This document shows, one piece after another, positions 16,485-24,944 of a stretch of DNA of 64,000 nt (within the stretch, counting starts at the first letter, position 1; every line of letters begins with the position of its first letter). Made by a program: the position numbers and the translations under genes. Origin of the DNA: Roseburia rectibacter (GTDB lineage Bacteria; Bacillota; Clostridia; Lachnospirales; Lachnospiraceae); the NCBI RefSeq assembly GCF_014287515.2, contig NZ_CP092473.1, forward strand, positions 1,825,001 through 1,889,000, given 5' to 3'. Under the pieces are notes generated by a model that was not told where the DNA came from, ran no database searches, and worked only from the letters and a program-made list of their open reading frames with translations.

Positions 16485-18368
16485 ATGACATCAAAACAGA
16501 AAAAAATGCTGTACCGTATTATCACTGCATTTGTGCTGTTTGTAGTGTTAATGGTTTTAGAACATACCGGAGTATTAGAGCAGTTACCGGGTCAGTGGAT
16601 TGTATTTCTGATCTATCTGATCCCATATCTGGTGATTGGTTATGACATTGTCTTTAAGGCGGTAAGAAACATCAGTCACGGACAGGTGTTTGATGAAAAC
16701 TTCCTGATGATGGTCGCAACCTTTGGTGCATTTGGTGTAAAAGAATACTCGGAAGCAGTTGCAGTTATGCTGTTTTATCAGGTTGGAGAGCTGTTCCAGA
16801 ATTATGCGGTCGGCAAATCCAGACAGTCTATTTCTGATATGATGAATATCTGTCCGGAGTATGCAAATATAGAGGAAGATGGCGTGTTAACGCAGGTAGA
16901 TCCGGATGATGTGGAAGTGGGAAGCATCATTGTTGTAAAACCGGGCGAGCGTATCCCGCTTGATGGAATCGTGACAGAGGGAACATCCATGATCGATACA
17001 GCTGCACTGACCGGTGAATCTGTACCACGCAGGGCAACCGTCGGTGATGAGATCATCAGCGGTTGTGTGAATGGAAGCAGTACGATCAAAGTAAAAGTAA
17101 CAAAAGCATTCGAAGATTCTACGGTAGCCCGTATTTTAGAACTGGTAGAGAATGCAAGCAGCAAAAAAGCAAAAGTGGAGAACTTTATCACCAGATTTGC
17201 AAAATACTATACACCGGTTGTTACCATCGGTGCAGTGATTTTAGCAATCTTACCTCCGCTGATCTTAGGCGGCGGCTGGGCAGACTGGATACAGAGAGCA
17301 TGTATCTTCCTTGTTATTTCCTGCCCATGTGCACTTGTTATTTCCGTTCCGCTTGGTTTCTTTGGTGGAATTGGTGCCTCCTCTAAGATTGGTATTTTAG
17401 TAAAAGGAAGCAACTATTTAGAGGCAGTTGCCGAGATGACAACGATCGTTTTTGATAAGACCGGTACGCTGACAAAAGGTGAATTTAAAGTTTCTGAAGT
17501 CCTGCCATCTGCAGAGAAAAATAACACGATTGGAAAAGAAGAATTATTGGAGATCGCAGCCTACGGTGAAGGGTATTCCAACCATCCGATTGCAAACTCG
17601 ATCCGTGAAGCATACGGAAAAACGCTTTCCATGGAGCGTGTTACAGATACGGAGGAGATCGCCGGACACGGTATCCATACATTTATTGATGGCAGGGAAG
17701 TATACCTTGGTAATGCAAAACTGATGGAGGCGCAGAATATCGCCTACACGGAAAACAAGACTGCCGGAACAGTTGTCTATGTGGCATGTAACAATGTATT
17801 TGCCGGAAGTATCGTAATTTCAGATACAGTCAAAGAAGGCAGTAAAAATGCAATCGCTGATATGAAAAAGGTCGGTGTGAAAAAGACGGTAATGCTGACT
17901 GGAGACAGACAGGCGGCGGCAGATGCTGTTGCAGCAGAACTTGGCATTGATGAAGTGCATGCAGAACTGCTCCCGGCAGATAAAGTTGGAGAAGTGGAGA
18001 AGTTATTAGGTTCACAGAATGAAAAAGAACGGCTTGCGTTCGTCGGAGATGGTATCAATGACGCACCGGTACTCACGAGGGCAGATATCGGAATTGCCAT
18101 GGGAAGCATGGGATCGGATGCAGCGATCGAGGCAGCGGATATTGTGCTTATGGATGATGATATCCGAAAAATCGCATCACTCGTTAAAATTGCAAGAAAG
18201 ACACTTGGCATTGTAAAACAGAATATTGTATTTGCACTTGCCATCAAGGCCCTGGTATTATTATTAGGTGCCCTTGGTATGGCAAATATGTGGGAAGCAG
18301 TATTCGCAGATGTCGGAGTTTCTGTGATCGCAATTTTAAACTCCATGCGTACGCTGAATACAAAATAG
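16485..18368 (+). CDS. Heavy-metal-exporting P1B-type ATPase (Cd/Zn/Pb class)
   Basis: 627 residues. ATP-driven efflux of divalent soft metals across the cytoplasmic membrane. The order is: two N-terminal helices without an HMA domain, actuator TGES (176-179), membrane metal site SCPCAL (CPC 280-282), phosphorylation loop DKTGTLT (Asp324), NHPIA of the nucleotide domain, and hinge GDGIND. The CPC with ZntA/CadA-like surroundings suggests Cd/Zn rather than Cu. Placed after the CadC-like repressor and HMA protein, so probably metal-induced. Confidence 0.93.
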   Translation: MTSKQKKMLYRIITAFVLFVVLMVLEHTGVLEQLPGQWIVFLIYLIPYLVIGYDIVFKAVRNISHGQVFDENFLMMVATFGAFGVKEYSEAVAVMLFYQVGELFQNYAVGKSRQSISDMMNICPEYANIEEDGVLTQVDPDDVEVGSIIVVKPGERIPLDGIVTEGTSMIDTAALTGESVPRRATVGDEIISGCVNGSSTIKVKVTKAFEDSTVARILELVENASSKKAKVENFITRFAKYYTPVVTIGAVILAILPPLILGGGWADWIQRACIFLVISCPCALVISVPLGFFGGIGASSKIGILVKGSNYLEAVAEMTTIVFDKTGTLTKGEFKVSEVLPSAEKNNTIGKEELLEIAAYGEGYSNHPIANSIREAYGKTLSMERVTDTEEIAGHGIHTFIDGREVYLGNAKLMEAQNIAYTENKTAGTVVYVACNNVFAGSIVISDTVKEGSKNAIADMKKVGVKKTVMLTGDRQAAADAVAAELGIDEVHAELLPADKVGEVEKLLGSQNEKERLAFVGDGINDAPVLTRADIGIAMGSMGSDAAIEAADIVLMDDDIRKIASLVKIARKTLGIVKQNIVFALAIKALVLLLGALGMANMWEAVFADVGVSVIAILNSMRTLNTK

Positions 18369-18400
18369 AAAATGAAAGATAAAACATGAAACATGAAAAA

Positions 18401-18437
18401 GACGACAAATGATAAAATTTCTCATTTGCCGTTTTTT
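18401..18437 (+). terminator. Terminator after the CadA-like gene
   Basis: A near-perfect stem CGACAAATGA / TCATTTGCCG around ATAAAATTTC, followed by T6. Confidence 0.8.
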
Positions 18438-18439
18438 AG

Positions 18440-18468
18440 TTGAAAATGGAAAAATGAGGGTATATAAT
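18440..18468 (+). promoter_or_regulatory. Promoter of the DUF6110-ATPase unit
   Basis: TTGAAA (18440-18445), an exact 17-bp spacer and TATAAT (18463-18468), directly after the previous terminator. Confidence 0.7.
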
Positions 18469-18544
18469 CGTTAAAATATTACAGAGAGGGCAGTCGGTTA
18501 ATGACAGCCAATACAAATAATTTAATCCACAGGAGGTACATAAG

Positions 18545-18877
18545 ATGTTAGATTGTTTTAAAGCAATTAACTGGAAAAAAACAGGTATTTTTGCAGCAGG
18601 AGTATTATTTGGAACCGCAGGTGTCAAAGTTCTCTCAAGCAAGGATGCTAAGAAAGTTTACACAAACTGTACAGCAGCAGTACTTCGTGCAAAGGAGTGT
18701 GTAATGAACACAGTTACAACTGTTCAGGAGAATGCCGGTGATATCTACGAGGAGGCTAAGAGTATCAACGAGGAGCGTGCCGCAGCAGCAGAGGCAGCAG
18801 CTTTCGCAGATGAAGCAGAGAAAGCCGCAGAAACAGAGGACAGTGCAGCAGAGAACGAGGCAGCTGTTGAAGAATAA
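18545..18877 (+). CDS. DUF6110-family protein
   Basis: 110 residues. An N-terminal hydrophobic segment (GIFAAGVLFGTAGVKVL, about 14-30) is followed by a helical body with two Cys and an Ala/Glu-rich acidic tail (about 70-110). Proteins of this type commonly precede metal ATPases in Lachnospiraceae; the function is unknown. A strong AGGAGG site precedes the ATG. The terminator-like hairpin after it may limit expression of the following ATPase. Confidence 0.8.
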   Translation: MLDCFKAINWKKTGIFAAGVLFGTAGVKVLSSKDAKKVYTNCTAAVLRAKECVMNTVTTVQENAGDIYEEAKSINEERAAAAEAAAFADEAEKAAETEDSAAENEAAVEE

Positions 18878-18966
18878 GGTGTAAAACAAGTAGTCCTGAG
18901 AGGATTTCTTCATATAAATAAATGAGGATGAAAATATAAAAGCAGTGGCTTACTTATACCGCGACA

Positions 18967-19005
18967 GGAAGCACCGGGAGAAAATCCTCAGGTGCTTCCT
19001 TTTTT
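18967..19005 (+). terminator. Terminator or attenuator between DUF6110 and the second ATPase
   Basis: GGAAGCACC (18967-18975) pairs with GGTGCTTCC (18991-18999), then T6. It lies 30 bp before the next start, so read-through would set ATPase level. Confidence 0.75.
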
Positions 19006-19034
19006 AGAGACAGTCTGGAAATGGAGTGAGAAAT

Positions 19035-21110
19035 ATGAAGTTTGTCATCAAACATGAGATCAAAGGGCGTATGCGTATCCATGTGTCCCAGTACAGGATG
19101 AGTTGTGGACAGGCAGATACGCTTCTTTATTTTTTACACAGCAATAAATATGTGACGTTTGCAAAAGTTTATGAGCGAACCGGGGATGCGGTAATCTCTT
19201 ATATTGGAGATCGTGCAGAGATGATCCGTACATTACAGCAGTTTTCTTATGAAAAAGTGGATGTTCCGGCAGGTGTGATCGAAAATTCCGGCCGCGAATT
19301 AAATGCGAAATATCAGGAGAAACTGATCGAAAAAGTTGTCTGCCGTTATGCAAGTAAAATGTTTCTGCCATATCCGGTACGGGCATGTGTCACGACGTTC
19401 AAATCCGTAAAATATATATGGAAAGGTTTACAGTGCTTATGGCACCGGAAGATTGAAGTGCCGGTACTCGATGCAACTGCGATCGGGGTATCGGTTTTCA
19501 GAAATGATATTGAGACAGCCGGCTCGGTTATGTTCTTACTTGGCATAGGAGAACTCTTAGAAGAGTGGACGCATAAGAAATCCGTGGATGATCTGGCGCG
19601 TACGATGTCCTTAAATGTAGGAAAAGTCTGGTTAAAGCGCGAAGATCAGGAAGTACTCGTAACAACTTCAGAAATCCGTCCGGGAGATGAAGTTGTGGTT
19701 CATATGGGAAATGTCATCCCATTTGACGGAGTGGTAAGCGATGGTGAGGCGATGGTCAACCAGGCATCCTTAACCGGAGAATCTGTTCCGGTCCGGAGGG
19801 TAAAAGAAAATTCTGTTTATGCAGGAACAGTGGTAGAAGAAGGAGAACTTACAGTTCTTGTGAAAGAAGTCGGTGGTTCCAGCCGTTTTGAGAAGATCGT
19901 TACCATGATCGAGGAGTCTGAAAAATTAAAATCTGCACTGGAAGGAAAAGCAGAGCATCTTGCAGACAAACTGGTGCCATATTCACTGGGCGGTACAGCA
20001 TTAACATATCTTCTGACCAGAAATGTAAATAAGGCAATATCTGTACTGATGGTTGATTTTTCCTGTGCGTTAAAGCTGGCAATGCCAATTTCCGTATTGT
20101 CAGCGATCCGTGAGGCAAGTCTATATCATGTGACCGTCAAGGGTGGCAAGTACTTAGAAGCAGTTGCGGATGCAGACACGATCGTTTTTGATAAGACAGG
20201 AACACTCACAAAGGCGCAGCCGACCGTTGTTGACGTCGTATCCTTTAACGGTGCAGATTCGGATGAGTTACTGCGTATCGCAGCATGTTTAGAGGAACAT
20301 TTTCCTCATTCCATGGCAAAAGCTGTTGTGGATGCAGCACAGCAGAAACATCTGCTGCATGAGGAAATGCACACCAAAGTGGAGTATATCGTAGCACACG
20401 GTATATCAACAACGATCGATGGAAAACGTGCAGTGATCGGAAGCAGCCATTTTGTCTTTGAGGATGAAAACTGTACAATTCCGGAAGGAAAGCAGGATCT
20501 GTTTGACTCATTGCCAAAAGAATATTCACATCTGTATCTTGCCATCGAAGGAAAACTGGCAGGCGTGATCTGTATCGAAGATCCGCTTCGTGAGGAGGCA
20601 GAGGCAGTTGTTAATTCCTTAAAGCGTGCCGGTATCACAAAGGTTGTTATGATGACAGGAGACAGCGAACGTACCGCAGCAGCAATCGCAAAGCGTGTCG
20701 GTGTGGACGAGTATTATTCCGAAGTACTGCCGGAAGATAAAGCTGGATTTATTGAGAAAGAAAAAGCAGCCGGAAGAAAAGTGATCATGATCGGTGATGG
20801 AATCAATGATTCCCCGGCACTTTCCGCTGCAAACGTTGGTATTGCGATCAGTGATGGTGCAGAGATCGCAAGAGAGATCGCAGATATCACGGTTGGCTCG
20901 GATGATCTTTACCAGATCGTAACATTAAAACTATTATCGGACAGCCTGATGAAACGTATCCGCGGCAATTACCGCTTTATCGTAAGTTTCAATCTTGGAT
21001 TGATCCTTGGAGGTGTAGCAGGAATTTTACAGCCGACTACATCAGCATTACTGCATAATACATCAACACTTTTGATCAGTTTAAAGAGCATGCAGAATCT
21101 GCTGGATTAG
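19035..21110 (+). CDS. Atypical P1B-type ATPase lacking the CPC motif
   Basis: 691 residues. N-terminal ferredoxin-like domain without a CxxC pair (KHEIKGRMRIHVSQYRM), then membrane helices, actuator TGES (247-250), and a sixth-helix site reading DFSCALKLAMP: Ser-Cys-Ala replaces Cys-Pro-Cys, keeping a single Cys344. Phosphorylation loop DKTGTLT (386-392), PHSMAKA and GDGINDSP are intact, so it should be an active pump. Transported ion unknown; the variant site argues against a standard Cd/Cu exporter. The start at 19035 follows GGAG by eight bases. Confidence 0.88.
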   Translation: MKFVIKHEIKGRMRIHVSQYRMSCGQADTLLYFLHSNKYVTFAKVYERTGDAVISYIGDRAEMIRTLQQFSYEKVDVPAGVIENSGRELNAKYQEKLIEKVVCRYASKMFLPYPVRACVTTFKSVKYIWKGLQCLWHRKIEVPVLDATAIGVSVFRNDIETAGSVMFLLGIGELLEEWTHKKSVDDLARTMSLNVGKVWLKREDQEVLVTTSEIRPGDEVVVHMGNVIPFDGVVSDGEAMVNQASLTGESVPVRRVKENSVYAGTVVEEGELTVLVKEVGGSSRFEKIVTMIEESEKLKSALEGKAEHLADKLVPYSLGGTALTYLLTRNVNKAISVLMVDFSCALKLAMPISVLSAIREASLYHVTVKGGKYLEAVADADTIVFDKTGTLTKAQPTVVDVVSFNGADSDELLRIAACLEEHFPHSMAKAVVDAAQQKHLLHEEMHTKVEYIVAHGISTTIDGKRAVIGSSHFVFEDENCTIPEGKQDLFDSLPKEYSHLYLAIEGKLAGVICIEDPLREEAEAVVNSLKRAGITKVVMMTGDSERTAAAIAKRVGVDEYYSEVLPEDKAGFIEKEKAAGRKVIMIGDGINDSPALSAANVGIAISDGAEIAREIADITVGSDDLYQIVTLKLLSDSLMKRIRGNYRFIVSFNLGLILGGVAGILQPTTSALLHNTSTLLISLKSMQNLLD

Positions 21111-21884
21111 CAAAGAAAGGATGCGTATAATTCATTTAGCTGGAGCGTATATCTGACTGGTGGACAGTATTATTTGAAAATTGTTACTGGTGATGATATT
21201 ACTTTGACTGTATCAAAGAATAATCTGAAAGAAAGTTTTACAGAGACACAGACAAAAAATAATGATATGATCGATACTGCAAATGCCATTGATCTGAAAA
21301 AGAAGTACAAAGGCGTGATGGCAGCGAATGACAGCATTGATTATTTCAGATTTAAGGTGCCGGCAAAGGGCAAAATCATTTTTAATGCGTTAAATTCTAC
21401 CGATAATACATTGAAATATCTGTTTTATGATAAAAATTATAATCAGGTTTATAATTTTGAACTTTCTGACGGACGTAAAACAACAGAGACATTTGAACTT
21501 GCAGCAGGTAATTATTATCTTGCGGTGACACAGCGTACGGAAGGGTATGGCATCGGCAGTTACAACTTTACTTTGGATTATGCCGCAAGTGCGTCAGCTA
21601 AGCCGTCTGTTACCAGCGTAAAAAATGCATCTGGCAAAAAGATGGTTGTAAAATGGAAGAAAGTAAAAGGCATCAGTGGTTACGAGTTACAGTATGCAAC
21701 GAGTTCTAATTTCAAAAAAGGACTGGTAAAGAAAAATATTTCTTCTGGCAAGACATCTGCAACTTATACAAAACTGAAAAAAAATAAAACCTACTATGTA
21801 AGAATGCACTCTTATGTCAAGGTAAACGGCAAAAAGGTATATGGAAACTGGAGTGCAAAAAAGAGTGTTAAAATAAAAAAATAA
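21111..21884 (+). pseudogene. 5'-truncated secreted protein remnant (pre-peptidase-like plus FN3-like)
   Basis: The frame is open immediately after the ATPase stop codon and translates as surface-protein sequence from its first bases (SFSWSVYLTGGQYYLKI), upstream of the only possible start (TTG 21174, no ribosome-binding site). A pre-peptidase C-terminal-type beta domain (about DYFRFKVPAKGKI to YNFTLDY) is followed by a fibronectin III-like repeat and a basic end. There is no signal peptide. Interpretation: the 3' piece of a larger exported protein left after a deletion ending at the ATPase gene. Confidence 0.7.
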
Positions 21885-21893
21885 GATCATAAA

Positions 21894-21932
21894 AATGGCT
21901 GCTTTCCTGTAAATGGGAGGCAGCATTTTTTT
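21894..21932 (+). terminator. Terminator after the surface-protein remnant
   Basis: ATGGCTGC...TCC pairs imperfectly with GGGAGGCAGCAT, then T7. Confidence 0.7.
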
Positions 21933-22037
21933 GCTTTATTGGTTTACAAGTGAACGAAAAAAGAATAAAATAAACCGTAAATTAAAATGAATGTGTAAGA
22001 ATAACGGGATCATTCAGGCTGAAAATGGAGGCTTACA

Positions 22038-23174
22038 ATGGAAATACAAAATGATCATAAGAAATCATTAAAGAAAATATGGATTTTGTCTGCAGGAATC
22101 ATAGTAGTTCTGGCAATTGTGCTGTTTGCAGGGATAAAAAATGGATTTTTTTTAAGAAAGAGCGATAAGATTTTATATGCTATGTATCAAACGGTCAAGG
22201 ATCAGCCACAGGTGGCAGACGGTTTGAATGGGGAAGATTATACCATTTCGATAGAAGGGCAGTGGAAGAAACAGAAGATACAGGCAGAGTATGCATCAGA
22301 TTCTGCACAGAAGCAGTTAAGGGGAACGTTAGATCTTGATAAGCTGCAGGATTTGGAATTTGTAATGGTACTAAATGACAAGGAACTGAAAGCACAGTTT
22401 CCGTCACTGAGTTCGAAAGTATTTACATATGATTATAACAGTAACAAACAAAGCGGATATATCGCAAAAAAGATCGGTTCACAGAATCTGGAACGTTTTA
22501 ATACGGTTCTGGCAGGATTATATGGTGGAAAAGAACAAAAAGAGATTGGAAAAGATATATTAAAAGAAGCACGGAAAGAATTTAATAAAATTAAGATCAA
22601 TAAAATCGAAAAACAGGAATTTGAAATTGACGGTCAGAAAAAAGATTGTGTGGGCTATCAGTTTGTGATCAGCAGTGATAATGTACAAAATGTGTTAGAT
22701 GCCGCAGAGAAAGCTGCGAAGAAAAAATATGGAGATGGGACAAAAATATCAGAAGATCCTGCCGGGAAAATATTTATGGCGGTTTATGACAAAGTATCAG
22801 CAGCGGGGGAGATGGAATGTAAGGTATATTTATTCCGGAATAAGCTGGCTGCGATCGCTGTAAATTATGAAATTGATGGAAATAGGCAGAATATGGAAAT
22901 TTTATTTTCAGGCGGTGACTTCCGGATGCAGAACATGAAAATCACATATTTAAAGGGAGAAGAGACACACTCTGTCTGGACTGCTATTACAGGAAACCCT
23001 GCAGCGGGGGACGGAACACTCACATTTGAATCCGATGATGAAGATGGTCTGAATGGTAGAATTTCCGTGAAAAAGGGCAGTGAAATGACAGACATTACGG
23101 GGGAAGAATGTGATCTTATGGGATTGAATGGATTTGAATTGTTAGGATTATTTGGTGAGTTTGCTGGATTTTGA
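22038..23174 (+). CDS. Membrane-anchored extracytoplasmic protein of unknown function
   Basis: 378 residues: a basic N-terminus (about 1-13), one uncleaved-looking membrane helix (WILSAGIIVVLAIVLFAGI, about 15-33) and a large beta-rich, Lys/Glu-rich outer domain ending in a hydrophobic GFELLGLFGEFAGF tail. No catalytic motif is seen. It resembles Clostridial DUF6583-like anchored proteins, but I am not certain. AATGGAGG precedes the ATG. Monocistronic. Confidence 0.8.
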   Translation: MEIQNDHKKSLKKIWILSAGIIVVLAIVLFAGIKNGFFLRKSDKILYAMYQTVKDQPQVADGLNGEDYTISIEGQWKKQKIQAEYASDSAQKQLRGTLDLDKLQDLEFVMVLNDKELKAQFPSLSSKVFTYDYNSNKQSGYIAKKIGSQNLERFNTVLAGLYGGKEQKEIGKDILKEARKEFNKIKINKIEKQEFEIDGQKKDCVGYQFVISSDNVQNVLDAAEKAAKKKYGDGTKISEDPAGKIFMAVYDKVSAAGEMECKVYLFRNKLAAIAVNYEIDGNRQNMEILFSGGDFRMQNMKITYLKGEETHSVWTAITGNPAAGDGTLTFESDDEDGLNGRISVKKGSEMTDITGEECDLMGLNGFELLGLFGEFAGF

Positions 23175-23318
23175 ACTGTTATTTTTTCAATAAGATGCAA
23201 AAAATCAAAGTGTTTCTCAATAAAAACATGCGAAGTACTTGAATTTCCATACAGATAATATATAATGTCTAAGATGGTTAAAAAGTTAACAAAGATAAGA
23301 TGAGCGAGGTAAAACACG

Positions 23319-24767
23319 ATGTATGCAGATGAAAATGTGATTAAAATCAAACACGATGTACTCTACACAGTCGCAAAGCTTGCATTTGAAGGCAGACTTG
23401 AAGAAGAGAGAGACCACATCGCAACAGAACTCATTCCAGGTCCGACACCGCAGTTTCGCTGTTGTATTTATAAAGAGAGGGAGATCATCCGTCAGAGAGT
23501 CCGTTTAGCAGAGGGTAAAGCACCGGGCGCAGAGGATGATGGAAATGTGGTTCAGGTTATCAGCTCCGCATGTGAGGACTGTCCGATTTCCAGTTATACT
23601 GTAACAGAGAACTGCCAGAACTGTCTTGGAAAAGCATGTATCAATGCATGTAAATTTGGCGCAATCGAGCCGGGAAGAGATCGTTCCCATATTGATCCTT
23701 CCAAGTGTAAAGAATGTGGAAAATGTGCACAGGCATGTCCTTACAATGCAATCGCACATTTAAAGAGACCGTGTAAATTCAGCTGTCCGGTCAATGCGAT
23801 TACATACAATGAGTACGGCATTTCTGTGATCGATAAAGAAAAATGTATCCGCTGCGGTAAATGTATCCACAGCTGTCCGTTCGGAGCAATCGCATCTAAG
23901 ACTTATATTGTGCCGGTAATCGAGGCTTTAAAAGCAGGTAAGCATGTATATGCAATGACAGCTCCTGCAACAGAAGGCCAGTTTGGTGCAGATATCACAA
24001 TGGCAAGCTGGAAAAAAGCGATGAAAGAGATGGGATTTACTGATTTCTATGATGTAGGTCTCGGTGGAGATATGACAGCAGCTTATGAGGCAGAAGAGTG
24101 GGCAGAGGCTTATAAAGAGGGAAATAAAAAAGTTACTTCCTGCTGTCCTGCATTCGTAAATATGGTGCGTTTACATTATCCGGAATTAGCAGAGTGTGTA
24201 TCTACAACAGTATCTCCGATGTGCGCAGTTTCACGTCTGATCAAAGCGAAAGATCCTGATGCGATCACTGTATTTATTGGACCGTGTGTTGCCAAGAAGT
24301 CAGAAGTTGCAGATCAGAAGATCGAGGGAAATGCAGATTATGTATTAACATACAGCGAGATCCGTGCAATGATGAAAGCAAAAGGCGTTGAGTTACAGCC
24401 GTGTCCAAATGATGATCAGACAGCATCTACATTTGGTAAACGTTTCGCAAACTCCGGCGGTGTAACAGCTGCAGTACTTGAGAGCTTAAAAGAGTCTAAC
24501 GATGAGATCGCAGCAACCGTATGCAAGGCAAACGGTGCGGCAGAGTGTAAGAAAGCATTACTTCTGTTAAAAGCAGCAAGACTGCCGGAAGACTTCATTG
24601 AAGGTATGGCATGCGAGGGCGGCTGCGTTGGTGGTCCAAGTGCGTTCAACGATCAGATTTCTTCCAAAAAGAACCGTGATACCCTGATCGGTCAGGCAGA
24701 TGACCGTACCATCCATGACAACTTAAAGAATTACGACATGGAAAGCTTCTCCATGCACCGTGAGTAA
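23319..24767 (+). CDS. Monomeric [FeFe]-hydrogenase, group B-like, with 4Fe-4S domains
   Basis: 482 residues; reversible H2 formation or uptake coupled to ferredoxin in fermentation. Cys motifs at about 85-112 and two 4Fe-4S ferredoxin repeats (CKECGKCAQACP, about 130-141, and CIRCGKCIHSCP, about 176-187) precede the H-cluster domain. H-cluster loops: TSCCPAF (273-279), GPCVAKKSE (321-329) and EGMACEGGCVGGP (428-440). TSCCPAF and the short architecture point to group B rather than HydA1. The partner and physiological direction are unknown. Confidence 0.88.
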   Translation: MYADENVIKIKHDVLYTVAKLAFEGRLEEERDHIATELIPGPTPQFRCCIYKEREIIRQRVRLAEGKAPGAEDDGNVVQVISSACEDCPISSYTVTENCQNCLGKACINACKFGAIEPGRDRSHIDPSKCKECGKCAQACPYNAIAHLKRPCKFSCPVNAITYNEYGISVIDKEKCIRCGKCIHSCPFGAIASKTYIVPVIEALKAGKHVYAMTAPATEGQFGADITMASWKKAMKEMGFTDFYDVGLGGDMTAAYEAEEWAEAYKEGNKKVTSCCPAFVNMVRLHYPELAECVSTTVSPMCAVSRLIKAKDPDAITVFIGPCVAKKSEVADQKIEGNADYVLTYSEIRAMMKAKGVELQPCPNDDQTASTFGKRFANSGGVTAAVLESLKESNDEIAATVCKANGAAECKKALLLLKAARLPEDFIEGMACEGGCVGGPSAFNDQISSKKNRDTLIGQADDRTIHDNLKNYDMESFSMHRE

Positions 24768-24876
24768 TACGAACGGAGCATTGCATCGCGGGTAATACGA
24801 ACGGTGCATTGCATCACGGGTAATACGAACGGTGCATTGCATCACGAATAAAATGAACGGTACATTGCATTGTGAG
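24765..24876. repeat. Four tandem 28-bp repeats starting at the hydrogenase stop codon
   Basis: Units begin at 24765, 24793, 24821 and 24849 (TAATACGAACGGTGCATTGC plus CATCACGGG-type end, 28 bp each). Units 1-3 differ at three or four positions; unit 4 is more diverged. The first three bases of unit 1 are the TAA stop. No spacers lie between units, so it is not a CRISPR. Confidence 0.9.
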
Positions 24877-24903
24877 CAAGCAAACAGAATAGTGAGCATT
24901 ATT

Positions 24904-24941
24904 ATGCCGTGCAGCCTGTAAAAGGGTTGTGCGGCATTTTT
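24904..24941 (+). terminator. Terminator of the hydrogenase gene
   Basis: ATGCCGTGCAGCC (24904-24916) pairs with GGGTTGTGCGGCAT (24924-24937), then T4-5. The group II intron begins within a few bases of the T-tract. Confidence 0.85.
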
Positions 24942-24944
24942 GGT

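Noticed and set aside
24765..24876. Possible CRISPR array
   Set aside because: The 28-bp units are directly adjacent with no spacers and no cas genes are in the window; it is a plain tandem repeat.
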